A stretch of 64,000 nucleotides of DNA from Kribbella aluminosa. GTDB taxonomy: Bacteria > Actinomycetota > Actinomycetes > Propionibacteriales > Kribbellaceae. Of the stretch, positions 1-8,931 are shown one piece after another. Positions within the stretch are counted from its first letter, which is position 1, and each line of letters begins with the position of its first letter. The stretch lies in NCBI RefSeq assembly GCF_017876295.1, contig NZ_JAGINT010000002.1:1178001-1242000 (forward strand), read 5' to 3'. Below the pieces are notes generated by a model that had not been told where the DNA came from, searched no databases, and saw only the letters and a program-made list of their open reading frames with translations. Position numbers and translations under genes: made by a program.

Positions 1-1320
1 GACGGCTTCGGTGAGGTCTGGGGGGCGGGCGCGGAAGTGTAGGCGGAGGTGGGAGTCGCTGGTGCCGGTGATGTCGAGGCCGGCGCCGGGGAGGATGGCT
101 AGGCCGTGACGTAGGGCGGTTTGGGCGAAGGAGTTGCCGTCGCCGTACGGGAGGCGGACCCAGAGGCATTGGCCGCCTCTGACCGGTGGGATGTCCCAGG
201 TGGGGAGGGCTTGGGTGAGTTGCGCGTGCAGGTGGTCGTGGCGGGCCTTGAGGGTGTGGTGCAGCTCAGGGGCGTCCAGGAGCGGCAACAGATGTACTGC
301 GGCCAGTTGAGTGGGCACGTTGCCGCCCAGATCGTGTACGGCGCGAAGACGGGCCAGCCGGTTGATCAGGGGCGGTGCCGCACGTACCCAGCCGATCCGG
401 AGGCCGCCCCAGATGCTCTTGCTGAGTGAGCCGATCGAGGTCACCGCGTCGCCGTACGCCGCCATCGGTGTGACCACAGGCTCACCCGGGAACGCGAGAT
501 CAGCAGGGACCTCGTCCTCGATCACGGGCACACCCGCACTCGCCAGCCGCTGTCGTGCGAGCGCCGACAGCACCGAACCGGTGGGGTTGTGGTACGTCGG
601 TATCACGTAGGCCACCGCCGGACGCCGCTCCCGGACCGCCGGCTGGAACCCCTCCAGCCCAACCGGCAGCCCCCGCAGCACGGCGCCCTCCTGCCGGAAC
701 ACCTCCAGCGCTCCTGGGTACGTCGGCGCCTCCACAATCACCTGGTCCCCCGGCGACACCAGCGCGTGCGCCAGCAACGAGAGGGCTTGCTGGCCGCCGT
801 TCGTGACCAGGATCTGCTCGGACCGCGTTGGCACCCCGCGGGACGTGTAGCGGTCGGCCAGCGCGTGCCGTAGCGACGGATACCCGTACGGGTAGTACCC
901 GATGTCGTTGTCGACGTACGCCAGCTCCGGCGCGATCCGCGCGAACGCCTCCGCCAGCTGTGGCGGCGGATCCCCCGGCGCAGCACAGACGGCCAGCAGG
1001 ACGTCGTCGTCCCGGGCCTCCAGCGAGTCCAGGAAGAGCGGGTCGACCGGTGCGTCCTCCACCTGCTCGCCGTTCGGTACGCCGGCCACGTGCGTGCCGC
1101 TGCCCTGGCGCCGGGTGATCCGCCCTTCGGCCCGGAGCAGGTCGTACGCAGCGACCACCGTCGTACGGCCGACCGCCAGCGCAGCCGCGAGGACACGGTC
1201 CGGCGGCAGCAGTACGCCGGGCGGGAGCTCGCCGTCGTCGATCAGCTGCCGCAGGCGGGACGCGAGCAGCAGGTAGAGCGGGCCGCGGCCGGACGACCAG
1301 CGGCCCAACCGGTCAGCCAT
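1..1320 (-). CDS. MocR-type GntR/aminotransferase regulator (3' end outside window)
   Basis: A GntR-type winged helix forms about the first 80 residues (for example LPPDRVLAAALAVGRTT). A class I aminotransferase fold follows, with the PLP-lysine motif SLSKSIWGG and the upstream motif YVIPTYHNPTG. This is the MocR architecture, in which the PLP domain acts as a ligand sensor rather than an enzyme. The protein runs off the left edge, but little is missing. ATG at 1320 is chosen because the in-frame ATG at 1335 would put part of the repeat operator inside the gene. It faces the aminotransferase at 1399, so that gene and its own gene are the probable targets. The effector is unknown. Confidence 0.88.
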   Translation of the reverse strand, partial: MADRLGRWSSGRGPLYLLLASRLRQLIDDGELPPGVLLPPDRVLAAALAVGRTTVVAAYDLLRAEGRITRRQGSGTHVAGVPNGEQVEDAPVDPLFLDSLEARDDDVLLAVCAAPGDPPPQLAEAFARIAPELAYVDNDIGYYPYGYPSLRHALADRYTSRGVPTRSEQILVTNGGQQALSLLAHALVSPGDQVIVEAPTYPGALEVFRQEGAVLRGLPVGLEGFQPAVRERRPAVAYVIPTYHNPTGSVLSALARQRLASAGVPVIEDEVPADLAFPGEPVVTPMAAYGDAVTSIGSLSKSIWGGLRIGWVRAAPPLINRLARLRAVHDLGGNVPTQLAAVHLLPLLDAPELHHTLKARHDHLHAQLTQALPTWDIPPVRGGQCLWVRLPYGDGNSFAQTALRHGLAILPGAGLDITGTSDSHLRLHFRARPPDLTEAV

Positions 1321-1323
1321 CTC

Positions 1324-1360
1324 GATTGGTCTCATCTGCGAACCAATTCTGCCGGATTGG
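1324..1360. promoter_or_regulatory. Probable MocR operator of ATTGGT/ACCAAT half-sites
   Basis: ATTGGT (1325-1330), ACCAAT (1342-1347) and ATTGG (1356-1360) alternate orientation at about one-and-a-half-turn spacing between the divergent genes. MocR regulators typically bind repeated short sites in such regions. Binding is inferred. Confidence 0.55.
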
Positions 1361-1398
1361 CTCTGCAGTAGCGAGCGGATGCGCTGAACGATGGCGGT

Positions 1399-2520
1399 AT
1401 GCCGAAGTTTCCGCGCCACCAGATCATGTCCCTGACCGGCGAGCAGGCCCGCCACGAACTCGGTGAGAGCTACGGGCCGGACCTCCGGCTCGCGGAGTTG
1501 CTGACGCCGGAGCTGGCGGAGCTGGAGCTCGGCTACGGTACGGCGGCCGGCGACGTGCGGCTGCGGACCGCGATCGCGGAGCGGCACGGCGTACGGGCCG
1601 ACGAGGTCGTTGTCACGGTGGGCGGGATGCACGCGATCTTCCTGCTCGCCTACCTGCTGGCGGAGCGGGGCGAGGTGGTGACGACGGCGCCGGAGTTCCC
1701 GATGACACGCAGCGCCTTCGAGACGGTGGGGGCGTCGGTGCGGGTGGTTCCGGTGAGCTTCGACGACGGCTACCGGGTGCGGGCGGACGCGGTACGCGCA
1801 CAGCTCACGCCGGATACGAAGCTGGTCAGCCTGGCGACACCACAGAACCCGTCGGGGGTCGCTGTACCGAGGTCGGTGCTGCGGGAGATCGTCGATGCGA
1901 TGGCTGTGGTGTGCCCGGACGCGTATCTGCTGGTGGACGAGACGTACAGGTCGGCGACGTACGGCGTTGATCAGGTCGCGGACACGGCGGTCGAGCTCGG
2001 GCCGCGCGTGGTCTCGGTCGCGTCGCTGTCCAAGTGCCACGGGGCAGCCGGGCTGCGGATCGGGTGGGTGATCAGCACGGATCCGGGGCTGGTGGAGCGG
2101 CTGGTGACGGCGAAGTTCAGTACGGTCGTGTCGGCGTCGCCCGTGTGCGAGGCGCTGGCGGTCCGGGTGTTCGAGAAGGAGAACCTCGCCGAACGCAGCG
2201 GCTGGCTGGAACAGAACCTGCTCATCACCCAGGACTGGGTTGCCGCGAACGGTCAGCTGGTGGAATGGGTTCGGCCCTCGGCCGGGGCGCTGTGCGTGAT
2301 CCGGGTGAAGGTGGACCTCGGGCGGTTCAAGCAGGAGGCCGCGGAGACCGGCGTACGGCTGGCTGATGGTGACTGGTTCGGGGATGAGCCGCGGGTGTTC
2401 CGGCTCGGGTTCGGCTACCTGCCGGCGCCGGAGCTGAAGGCCGATTTGGATGCGCTGACAACTGCCCTGGTGCGAGCGGCGGCCGGTCAGCCTGGGGTCG
2501 GGGTCCGCTTGGGGATGTGA
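1399..2520 (+). CDS. PLP-dependent aminotransferase, class I/II
   Basis: The 373-residue fold-type I PLP enzyme has the substrate motif ATPQNPSGVA, LLVDETYR with the cofactor-pyridine aspartate, SLSKCHGAAGLRIGW with the PLP lysine, and a C-terminal arginine region (RVFRLGFGYL). The length is normal for the family. It lies 78 bp from the divergent MocR gene, suggesting a regulator-enzyme pair for one amine or amino acid. The substrate cannot be read from the sequence. The last 34 bases overlap a small gene on the other strand. Confidence 0.85.
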   Translation: MPKFPRHQIMSLTGEQARHELGESYGPDLRLAELLTPELAELELGYGTAAGDVRLRTAIAERHGVRADEVVVTVGGMHAIFLLAYLLAERGEVVTTAPEFPMTRSAFETVGASVRVVPVSFDDGYRVRADAVRAQLTPDTKLVSLATPQNPSGVAVPRSVLREIVDAMAVVCPDAYLLVDETYRSATYGVDQVADTAVELGPRVVSVASLSKCHGAAGLRIGWVISTDPGLVERLVTAKFSTVVSASPVCEALAVRVFEKENLAERSGWLEQNLLITQDWVAANGQLVEWVRPSAGALCVIRVKVDLGRFKQEAAETGVRLADGDWFGDEPRVFRLGFGYLPAPELKADLDALTTALVRAAAGQPGVGVRLGM

Positions 2521-2702
2521 ACGGTTGCGCTCGTGTGCGGACTCTGCGGTTTGGTCGGCGCCGAGCCGGACGGGCTGAACAGGGCGGTCCCCGCGATGCC
2601 GACGGTCCCGACCAGAGTCGCGATCGCCGCGACGCCGATGGGCCCGCCCGCGCCGCGTCGAGGTAGCGGGCGCTTTCGGTGGTGCGCCTTGACGTGGACC
2701 AT
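2487..2702 (-). CDS. Small basic single-pass membrane or secreted protein (71 aa)
   Basis: A very basic N-terminus (KAHHRKRPLPRR) precedes one hydrophobic segment (VAAIATLVGTVGIAGTALF) and a Ser/Thr/Pro-rich tail. The layout is that of a small membrane anchor or an uncleaved secreted protein. The tail overlaps the convergent aminotransferase gene by 34 bases. I know no family for it. Support comes from the clean topology and the start just before a promoter-sized gap, but chance coding cannot be excluded. Confidence 0.5.
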   Translation of the reverse strand: MVHVKAHHRKRPLPRRGAGGPIGVAAIATLVGTVGIAGTALFSPSGSAPTKPQSPHTSATVHIPKRTPTPG

Positions 2703-2792
2703 CAGCCCCCCGAACGTTCGACTACTTTCAGTGTGAACCCGGTCTCGGAGAGTCGCGATCGGGAGGCGTGTCGGGCTGTCCGCGCCGCCCAC

Positions 2793-2804
2793 TAGGCTTG
2801 CGGT
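2793..2804 (+). promoter_or_regulatory. -10 element of a leaderless promoter
   Basis: TAGGCT (2793-2798) lies exactly six bases before the GTG start at 2805 and there is no Shine-Dalgarno sequence, so transcription probably begins at the start codon. Confidence 0.6.
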
Positions 2805-4790
2805 GTGCCGGAGGCCTATGACCCGCTGACAGATCCCGCACCGGCGCACGATGTGCGCGCGGTGCTGCGGATTCGGGCGTTCCGGCGGTTGTGGATCGGG
2901 TTCGGGCTGTCGAGCCTGGGCGACTGGATCGGCCTGCTGGCGCTGACCGCGATGGCGAAGTCGTTCGCCGGCGACAACTACCAGCTGGCGAACTTCGCGA
3001 TCGGCGGCGTGCTGTTCCTCCGGGTGCTGCCGGCGCTGGTGATGGGGCCGGTGGCGGGCTGGGTCGCGGACCGGCTGGACCGGCGGGCGACGATGATCGT
3101 CGGCGACCTGGTCCGGGCCGCGTTCTTCGTCACGATCCCGATCGTGCACACCCTCACCTGGCTGCTGGTCGCGACCGTGCTGATCGAGGTCGTCAGCCTG
3201 ATCTGGGGCCCGGCCAAGGACGCCAGCGTGCCGAACCTGGTGCCCCGGCACCGGCTCGAGGCGGCGAACCAGCTCAGCCTGATCACGACGTACGGCTCGG
3301 CGCTCCCGGCCGCCGCGATCTTCACCGCGATCACGCTGGTCACCCGCTGGGCCGGCGACTTCTCGATCGACCTGGCCGTCTACCTGAACGCCGCGACGTT
3401 CGCGGTCTCCGCGTTCGCGATCGTGTCGGTCTCGGAGATCGGCCGCGCGGTGCACGAGCACGAGGACCACCCGACGCTGTGGCGGACGATGGTCGAAGGC
3501 TGGTCGTACGTCACCGGTACGCCGGTGGTCCGCGGGCTCGTGGTCGGCATCTCCGGGGCGTTCGCGGCGGGCGCGGTCGTGATCGGCCTCGGCCGGACGT
3601 ACGTCGAGGACCTCGGCGCCGGCGACCCGGGGTACGGCCTGCTCTTCGGTGCGGTGTTCGGCGGGCTCGCGCTCGGGATGGGGTTCGGGCCGCGGATCTT
3701 CTCCGGGCTGTCCCGGCGCCGGCTGTTCGCGGCCGGGCTGGTCGGGTCCGGCATCTGCCTGGCCGGGCTGGCGCTGATCCACCAGATCGAGATCGCCACG
3801 ATGATCGCGATCCTGCTCGGGTTCTGCGCCGGCGGCTCGTGGGTGTCCGGGTACACGTTGCTCGGTCTCGAGGTGCCGGACGCGGTCCGCGGGCGGACGT
3901 TCGCGTTCGTGCAGTCCGCGGTGCGTACGGTGCTCGCGGTCACGCTGGCGATCGCGCCGTTCGCCGCGGGCGCCATCGGCCGGCACACCTGGACGATCGC
4001 CGGCCACTCGGCGACGTACAACGGCGCCTCGATGACGATGGTGATCGCCGCGGTGGTGGCGGGCGTGATCGGGCTGCTCGCCTGGCGGCAGATGGACGAC
4101 CGGCCGGGCGTGCCGTTCTGGCGCGACGTACGGCGGAGTTTCGGCAAGACCCGCGGCGACTACCCGACCACCGGGCTGTTCATCGCGCTCGAGGGCGGCG
4201 AGGGCGCCGGCAAGTCGACGCAGTCCGCGCTGCTGGTGAAGTGGCTGGAGGAACAGGGCCAGCAGGTGCTGCTGACCCGCGAGCCCGGCGCGACCGAGCT
4301 CGGCAAGACGCTCCGCGAGATCGTCCTCGACCCGGCCACCGGCGACATCTCGCACCGCGCCGAGGCGCTGATCTACGCCGCCGACAAGGCCGAGCACGTC
4401 GACTCGGTGATCAAGCCGGCGCTGAAGGCCGGCGCGGTGGTGATCACCGACCGGTACGTCGACTCCGCGCTGGCCTACCAGGGATCCGGCCGCGACCTCA
4501 ACCTGTCCGACGTCGAGCGGGTGAACCGCTGGGCCACCGACGACCTCCGGCCGAACCTGACGATCCTGCTCGACCTGCCGCCGAAGAGCGGGCTCGGCCG
4601 GTTCAAGGAGCGGGACCGGATCGAGGCGCAGGGCGACGAGTTCCATGAGCGGGTCCGGCACGCGTTCCTCGAACTGGCCGCCGCCGAGCCGCAGCACTAC
4701 CTGGTCCTGGACGCGTCCCAGGACCGCGAGGACATCGCCCGCCAGATCCGGGCGCGCCTGCAACCGATGCTCCCGAAGGTGGGCCTATGA
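2805..4790 (+). CDS. tmk: Bifunctional MFS transporter-thymidylate kinase fusion
   Basis: Residues about 20-430 form an MFS-type permease with about 12 hydrophobic segments and the loop-2/3 motif GWVADRLDRRA. Residues about 455-655 are a dTMP kinase: P-loop EGGEGAGKST, REPGATELG, TDRYVDSALAYQGSGR and lid ERDRIE. The kinase phosphorylates dTMP to dTDP for DNA synthesis, and all key motifs are present. The membrane domain's substrate is unknown. The same fusion is known in other actinobacteria. The gene overlaps holB by four bases (ATGA), so the two replication genes are translationally coupled. The GTG start is supported by the leaderless promoter. Confidence 0.93.
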   Translation: MPEAYDPLTDPAPAHDVRAVLRIRAFRRLWIGFGLSSLGDWIGLLALTAMAKSFAGDNYQLANFAIGGVLFLRVLPALVMGPVAGWVADRLDRRATMIVGDLVRAAFFVTIPIVHTLTWLLVATVLIEVVSLIWGPAKDASVPNLVPRHRLEAANQLSLITTYGSALPAAAIFTAITLVTRWAGDFSIDLAVYLNAATFAVSAFAIVSVSEIGRAVHEHEDHPTLWRTMVEGWSYVTGTPVVRGLVVGISGAFAAGAVVIGLGRTYVEDLGAGDPGYGLLFGAVFGGLALGMGFGPRIFSGLSRRRLFAAGLVGSGICLAGLALIHQIEIATMIAILLGFCAGGSWVSGYTLLGLEVPDAVRGRTFAFVQSAVRTVLAVTLAIAPFAAGAIGRHTWTIAGHSATYNGASMTMVIAAVVAGVIGLLAWRQMDDRPGVPFWRDVRRSFGKTRGDYPTTGLFIALEGGEGAGKSTQSALLVKWLEEQGQQVLLTREPGATELGKTLREIVLDPATGDISHRAEALIYAADKAEHVDSVIKPALKAGAVVITDRYVDSALAYQGSGRDLNLSDVERVNRWATDDLRPNLTILLDLPPKSGLGRFKERDRIEAQGDEFHERVRHAFLELAAAEPQHYLVLDASQDREDIARQIRARLQPMLPKVGL

Positions 4791-5995
4791 GTCTCTGGGA
4801 CGACCTGGTCGGGCAGGAGCCCGCGGTCGCCGTACTGCGTCGGGCCGTGGACGGCGCATCCGCCGTACTGCGTGGTGACAGGGGTGCGGCGGTCGCCGGG
4901 ATGACACACGCCTGGCTGATCACCGGGCCGCCCGGGTCCGGCCGGTCGAACGCGGGTCGCGCATTCGCAGCCGCGCTGCAGTGCGCCGACAACGGCTGCG
5001 GCGAGTGCAACCAGTGCCGGACGGCGCTCAGCGGCGCGCACCCGGACGTGTCGTTGATCCGCACCGAGCTGCTGTCGATCCGCGTCAGCGAGGTCCGCGA
5101 GCTGGTCCGGCGGGCCGCCATGAGCCCGACGCAGGGCCGCTGGCAGGTGATGGTCGTCGAGGACGCCGACCGGCTGACCGAGCAGGCCGCGGACGCGTTG
5201 CTGAAGAGCATCGAGGAGCCCGCGGCGCGGACCGTCTGGGTGCTGTGCGCGCCGACGGTCGAGGACGTCGTACCGACGATCCGTTCGCGTTGCCGGCTGC
5301 TGGTGCTGCGGACGCCGCCGGTGGCGGCGGTCGCGGAGATGCTGAGTGCGAAGCTGGGCGTGGACGCGGACCTGGCGTGGTTCGCGGCGCGGGCTGCCCA
5401 GGGGCACATCGGGCGGGCGCGGGCGCTGGCCCGGGACGCCGAAGTACGGGACCGGCGGACGCGGGTGCTGGAGGTGCCGTTCGCGCTGCGGGACCTGGGG
5501 GCGTGCCTGAAGTCGGCGCAGCAGCTCGTCGACGCGGCCAAGGAGGAGGCCAAGGCCAGCGCGGAGAAGGTCGACGAGAAGGAGCGGGCCGCGCTCGAGC
5601 AGGCGCTCGGCGTCGGCACCAAGGGCGCCAAGCCGCGCGAGGCGAACGCTGCCCTGAAGGAGCTCGAGGACCAGCAGAAGGCCCGCGCGAAACGGTGGGA
5701 ACGCGACGTCCTGGATCGCTCGCTGGTCGACCTGATGGCGCTCTACCGGGACGTCCTGGTGGTGCAGACCCGCTCCGGCGCCGAGCTGATCAACGCCGAG
5801 CTGCACCGCAACATCGAGCAGCTCGCGGCCCGGACCACCCCCGAGCAGTCGATCCGCCGGATCGACGCGATCGCGATGTGCCGGGAGGCGGTCGAGGCGA
5901 ACGTGGCGCCGCTGATCGCGCTGGAGGCGATGACGATCTCGCTGTTCGAGGGCCGCGGCGACGGGTTCAGCATTCCGCGCCGGGTGCTCCGCTGA
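4787..5995 (+). CDS. holB: DNA polymerase III subunit delta'
   Basis: This clamp-loader AAA+ subunit is 402 residues long. It has Walker A ITGPPGSGRS, a four-cysteine zinc motif (CADNGCGECNQC), Walker B VVEDADRL and the sensor/SRC motif TIRSRC. The middle is charged and rich in Lys, Glu and Ala (around 5540-5700), giving a coiled-coil-like linker before the collar domain. It helps load the sliding clamp on DNA. The start overlaps the stop of the dTMP kinase gene, the usual tmk-holB order. Confidence 0.93.
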   Translation: MSLWDDLVGQEPAVAVLRRAVDGASAVLRGDRGAAVAGMTHAWLITGPPGSGRSNAGRAFAAALQCADNGCGECNQCRTALSGAHPDVSLIRTELLSIRVSEVRELVRRAAMSPTQGRWQVMVVEDADRLTEQAADALLKSIEEPAARTVWVLCAPTVEDVVPTIRSRCRLLVLRTPPVAAVAEMLSAKLGVDADLAWFAARAAQGHIGRARALARDAEVRDRRTRVLEVPFALRDLGACLKSAQQLVDAAKEEAKASAEKVDEKERAALEQALGVGTKGAKPREANAALKELEDQQKARAKRWERDVLDRSLVDLMALYRDVLVVQTRSGAELINAELHRNIEQLAARTTPEQSIRRIDAIAMCREAVEANVAPLIALEAMTISLFEGRGDGFSIPRRVLR

Positions 5996-6103
5996 GGCGT
6001 GACTCACGTCCGATAACTGGGCGGCGGTTGTAACACCGAGACGCGCGGGTCCGATGACTGGGTGTCCGGGTGGTTGCCCGGCACCACCTCCGAACGGACC
6101 CCG

Positions 6104-6769
6104 ATGAACCAGCCCTCCTCCCCGATCCAGCCGGTGCGGCAGCCGCTGCCGTCGGCTGAGTCCTGGCTGGAGGGCGTCCCGAACCCGGTGCGACGCCAGG
6201 ACGGGTACGCCGTCGCCGCGCTCGCGGTCAGCCTGCCCGGGCTGGTACCGCTCGCGGTGGTCCTGGCCGGGATCGCGCTGCGCCGGATCAAGCGGCTCGG
6301 CGGGCAGGGGAAGCGGCTCGCGTACGGCGCGTTGCTGGTCTCCTTGTGCTGGGTGATCGCGATCGGCGTCGCGGTCACGCTCAACCTGGTCGCCGAGCAC
6401 CGCCGCGGTATCGGCCGTACCGTGTCGATCTCGCACGTGGACGTCGGCCGCTGCTTCGACGCGGACCTGGAGTCCGACGCACTACGGCTGGTGCGGATCG
6501 CGGACTGCGCCGGACCGCACACCGGCGAGGCCTATGCGAAGGTACCGGCGGCACTGGTCGGCCTGTCCGGGACGCAGGCCGGCGCCGAGGCGACCCAGCA
6601 GTGCGCGGGCGCGTTCGTCGACTTCGTCGGGAAGCCCTACGAGCGGTCCGAGCTCGACATGTACTACGTGGTGCTCGAGAACCACGCCGTTGCTGACGGC
6701 AACGTGCTGTGCCTGCTCGGGATGCCGGGAACGCACCTGAGCGGTACGATGCGCGGAGCGCAACGGTAG
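6104..6769 (+). CDS. DUF4190/septum-formation-domain membrane protein
   Basis: A short Pro-rich N-terminus precedes two hydrophobic segments typical of DUF4190 (VAALAVSLPGLVPLAVVLAG and LLVSLCWVIAIGVAVTL). An extracytoplasmic domain follows, with cysteines at VGRCFD, IADCAG, TQQCAG and VLCLLG as in the actinobacterial septum-formation family. A role at the envelope is inferred from family only. ATG 6104 is preferred; GTG 6062 is in frame but adds a segment unlike the family. The next gene is a paralogue. Confidence 0.72.
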   Translation: MNQPSSPIQPVRQPLPSAESWLEGVPNPVRRQDGYAVAALAVSLPGLVPLAVVLAGIALRRIKRLGGQGKRLAYGALLVSLCWVIAIGVAVTLNLVAEHRRGIGRTVSISHVDVGRCFDADLESDALRLVRIADCAGPHTGEAYAKVPAALVGLSGTQAGAEATQQCAGAFVDFVGKPYERSELDMYYVVLENHAVADGNVLCLLGMPGTHLSGTMRGAQR

Positions 6770-6794
6770 CGCCTGCGGGGGAGTGGGAGACGAC

Positions 6795-7853
6795 GTGACT
6801 CAGCCGCCGTACGGATCGGAGCCGCCGGAACGGCCGCAGGACCGGCCCCACGACCCGACGCGCGCGTTCCCGACGTACGGGCGCCCCGAGCAGCCGGGCA
6901 CGCCGCCAACGGCACCGGGCGAGCAGCAGCCGGGTACACCCCCGCCGACGGGACCGGGCCGGCAGCCGACAGATACGCCGACCTGGGCGGCGCCCGGCCA
7001 GCACTCGGCAGGTACGTCGTGGGCCGCGCCCGGGCAGCAGCCGCAATACGGTCAGGCGCCGCCGCAGTTCGGGCAGCCGCAGTTCGGGCAGGCTCAGCCG
7101 CAGTTCGGGCAACCGCAGTACGGGCAGCCGCCTTATGGGCAGGTGCCGTATGGGCACGGGTACGGGCCGGGGCAGTATCCGCCGGCGTACGGGCAGCCGC
7201 CCGCGGCGTACGGGTACGGCTATCTGGGCGGGTCGGGCGGGACGAACTCGCTGGCGACCGCGTCGCTGGTGACCGGGCTCGGCGGGATCCTGATCGGGGT
7301 GTCCGCGCCGGTGGCGATCGGGCTCGGGATCGCGGCGCTGGTCCAGATCAGCCGGCGCCCGCAGGCCGGCAAGGGGATGGCGATCGCCGGAGTGGTGATC
7401 GGTTCGCTGGTGACGCTCGGGTACGTGGCGCTGATCGGCCTGGTGATCGCGTTCGGCTCGTCCGGCGACACCTCGGGTGCTCCGAACCCGGGGTCGTCGA
7501 GCGTGTACGTCGACGAGCTGGCGATCGGCGACTGCTTCGACAAGACCAGCGTCGAGGACGAGGTGGTCCGGCGCGACTGCCCGGTCGAGCACGACGGCGA
7601 GCTCGTCGCCTCCGTCACGCTCCCCGCCGGCGCGTACCCCGGCGACAAGGCGATCGACGACGACGCCGATCAAGCGTGCGCCGGGCCGTTCGGCACGTAC
7701 GTCGGCAAGTCCCGCGACGACTCCGAGCTGCAGCTCGCCTGGTGGACACCGGACAAGCCCACCTGGAACTCCGGCGACCGCCGCATCCTGTGCGCCGCCT
7801 ACGGCCCCGGCACCGACAAACTCACCGGCACCGTCAAAAACAGCCACCGCTAA
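6795..7853 (+). CDS. Pro/Gln/Gly/Tyr-rich DUF4190/septum-formation protein
   Basis: About the first 140 residues are low-complexity, built of repeats such as QPQFGQ and QPQYGQPPYGQ. Two membrane helices (for example ATASLVTGLGGILIGVSA) and an exported domain with conserved cysteines (IGDCFD, RRDCPV, DQACAG, RILCAAY) follow. The exported half parallels the upstream gene, so this is a tandem paralogue with an added disordered cytoplasmic tail. GTG 6795 is chosen because GGAG lies five bases upstream. The tail resembles those of actinobacterial cell-division-associated proteins, but a division role is not shown here. Confidence 0.72.
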   Translation: MTQPPYGSEPPERPQDRPHDPTRAFPTYGRPEQPGTPPTAPGEQQPGTPPPTGPGRQPTDTPTWAAPGQHSAGTSWAAPGQQPQYGQAPPQFGQPQFGQAQPQFGQPQYGQPPYGQVPYGHGYGPGQYPPAYGQPPAAYGYGYLGGSGGTNSLATASLVTGLGGILIGVSAPVAIGLGIAALVQISRRPQAGKGMAIAGVVIGSLVTLGYVALIGLVIAFGSSGDTSGAPNPGSSSVYVDELAIGDCFDKTSVEDEVVRRDCPVEHDGELVASVTLPAGAYPGDKAIDDDADQACAGPFGTYVGKSRDDSELQLAWWTPDKPTWNSGDRRILCAAYGPGTDKLTGTVKNSHR

Positions 7854-8332
7854 CCGCTTGCCGACAGCAACCGCCCCTGAGAGTAGCCACCGCGCGCCAC
7901 GCAGACGACCAGCAGTCCCCGCGTGCTACGCAGCCGCTAGCTTCGTCGCTCCGCTCCTCAGACGCGTCCGCTCCGCGCGCTCCCACCCGCCCCCGGGCTA
8001 GCGCCCGGAACATGGTTTCCGGCTCGCGCCGGGGAGCTGCGGCTGGCGCCGCTGAGCTGCCGCCGGCTGCTTGCGAGCTGCCGCTCGCGGGTGAGTGCTA
8101 GGCGGACGTCGATCGCCGGGTGAATGTCACGACGGGGACCGTGGTTCGACCGCCGACGTGCTGTCGCCTGCACCCCAGCATTAGCCCGCGAAGCGAACCT
8201 AGGTGGAGGAAATCACAGTCGCGGCGCCGTGAGCTACCCGACGACGAGCTGTCCTCGGCACCTGTGGCACGGGACGTCGTATGGGCCAAGGCTCTGCTCG
8301 TCGAGCTCCTGCACTTGGTGCCTGCGAGTCGT
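7854..8332. other. Gene-free GC-rich stretch
   Basis: No reading frame here shows convincing codon bias on either strand. Around 8030-8095 there are loose repeats of GAGCTGC-type words. No tRNA, clear terminator or known motif was recognised. Confidence 0.5.
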
Positions 8333-8749
8333 CTAGCGAGCCTCGTGCCCGACGATTTGTAGGCCCTCGTACTCGGCGAAGTCCGTGAAGTCCTTGACGT
8401 TGAGCGTTGCCAGCGGCAGATCGTAGGCCAGGCAGCATGCCGCGATCCAGCTGTCGTTCTGGGGTCGTGGTCGTCCACGCCTGGTGGCGTACGCGGAGAT
8501 CTCACCCCATCGCCGGGCCACGGACTCGTTGTACGGCAACGTCGGACGAGTGGTCAGCCATGCCTCGAGCCCGGCGACCTTGGAGGGGCCCCAGTTGCGA
8601 AGATGCGCCCAGCGGCTCAGCTCGCCCAGGGTGACGAACGTGATTGCTACCTGGGCTCCGAGCAACTCGCGAAGCAGCGCAGGCGGAAGCGCATTCTTGA
8701 TGCTCAGGGAAGCGACATCCGTGTCCAGCACGATCCTGCGCGGGCTCAC
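8333..8749 (-). CDS. PIN-domain ribonuclease toxin, VapC-like
   Basis: The 138-residue PIN fold has the first acidic residues in LDTDVASL, a conserved Glu in TLGELSRW and the later cluster RPQNDSWIAACCLAYDLPLATLNVKDF. These acidic residues coordinate the metal of PIN endoribonucleases. The GTG start overlaps the stop of the upstream small gene by four bases, the standard antitoxin-toxin layout. Targets of VapC toxins are usually tRNA or rRNA; the target here is unknown. Confidence 0.85.
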   Translation of the reverse strand: MSPRRIVLDTDVASLSIKNALPPALLRELLGAQVAITFVTLGELSRWAHLRNWGPSKVAGLEAWLTTRPTLPYNESVARRWGEISAYATRRGRPRPQNDSWIAACCLAYDLPLATLNVKDFTDFAEYEGLQIVGHEAR

Positions 8750-8931
8750 GCGACGTCGGCCCGCCGCATCGTGCCCAGATCGGCCAGGAACTCGTCCACC
8801 TCGCCGTCGTCGAAGACTCCATCCGCGGCAAGATCGTCGGCAGAGCGCACTGGGGCAGTGCCCCGGAACAATTCGTCAACAGACACGGCGCCGCGCGAGC
8901 GGCCCGAGTGTTCGGCGTTGTCTGCGGTCAC
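8746..8931 (-). CDS. Probable antitoxin of the PIN toxin (61 aa)
   Basis: The GTG at 8931 has an excellent GGAGG seven bases upstream (8939-8943), and its stop overlaps the toxin start. The product is acidic, especially in its C-terminal half (DDGEVDEFLADLG), fitting a toxin-wrapping antitoxin tail. I do not recognise a DNA-binding domain in the short N-terminus (AEHSGRSRGAVSVDELFRG), so the subtype and any autoregulation are open. The assignment rests on position and size. Confidence 0.68.
   Translation of the reverse strand: MTADNAEHSGRSRGAVSVDELFRGTAPVRSADDLAADGVFDDGEVDEFLADLGTMRRADVA

Noticed and set aside
2487..4763. 758-residue open frame on the minus strand across the MFS-dTMP kinase gene
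   Set aside because: It is rich in Arg, Asp, His and Gln from reading GC-rich codons backwards, and the plus-strand gene has all family motifs. Only the last 71 residues (2487-2702), outside the kinase gene, were kept as a small gene.
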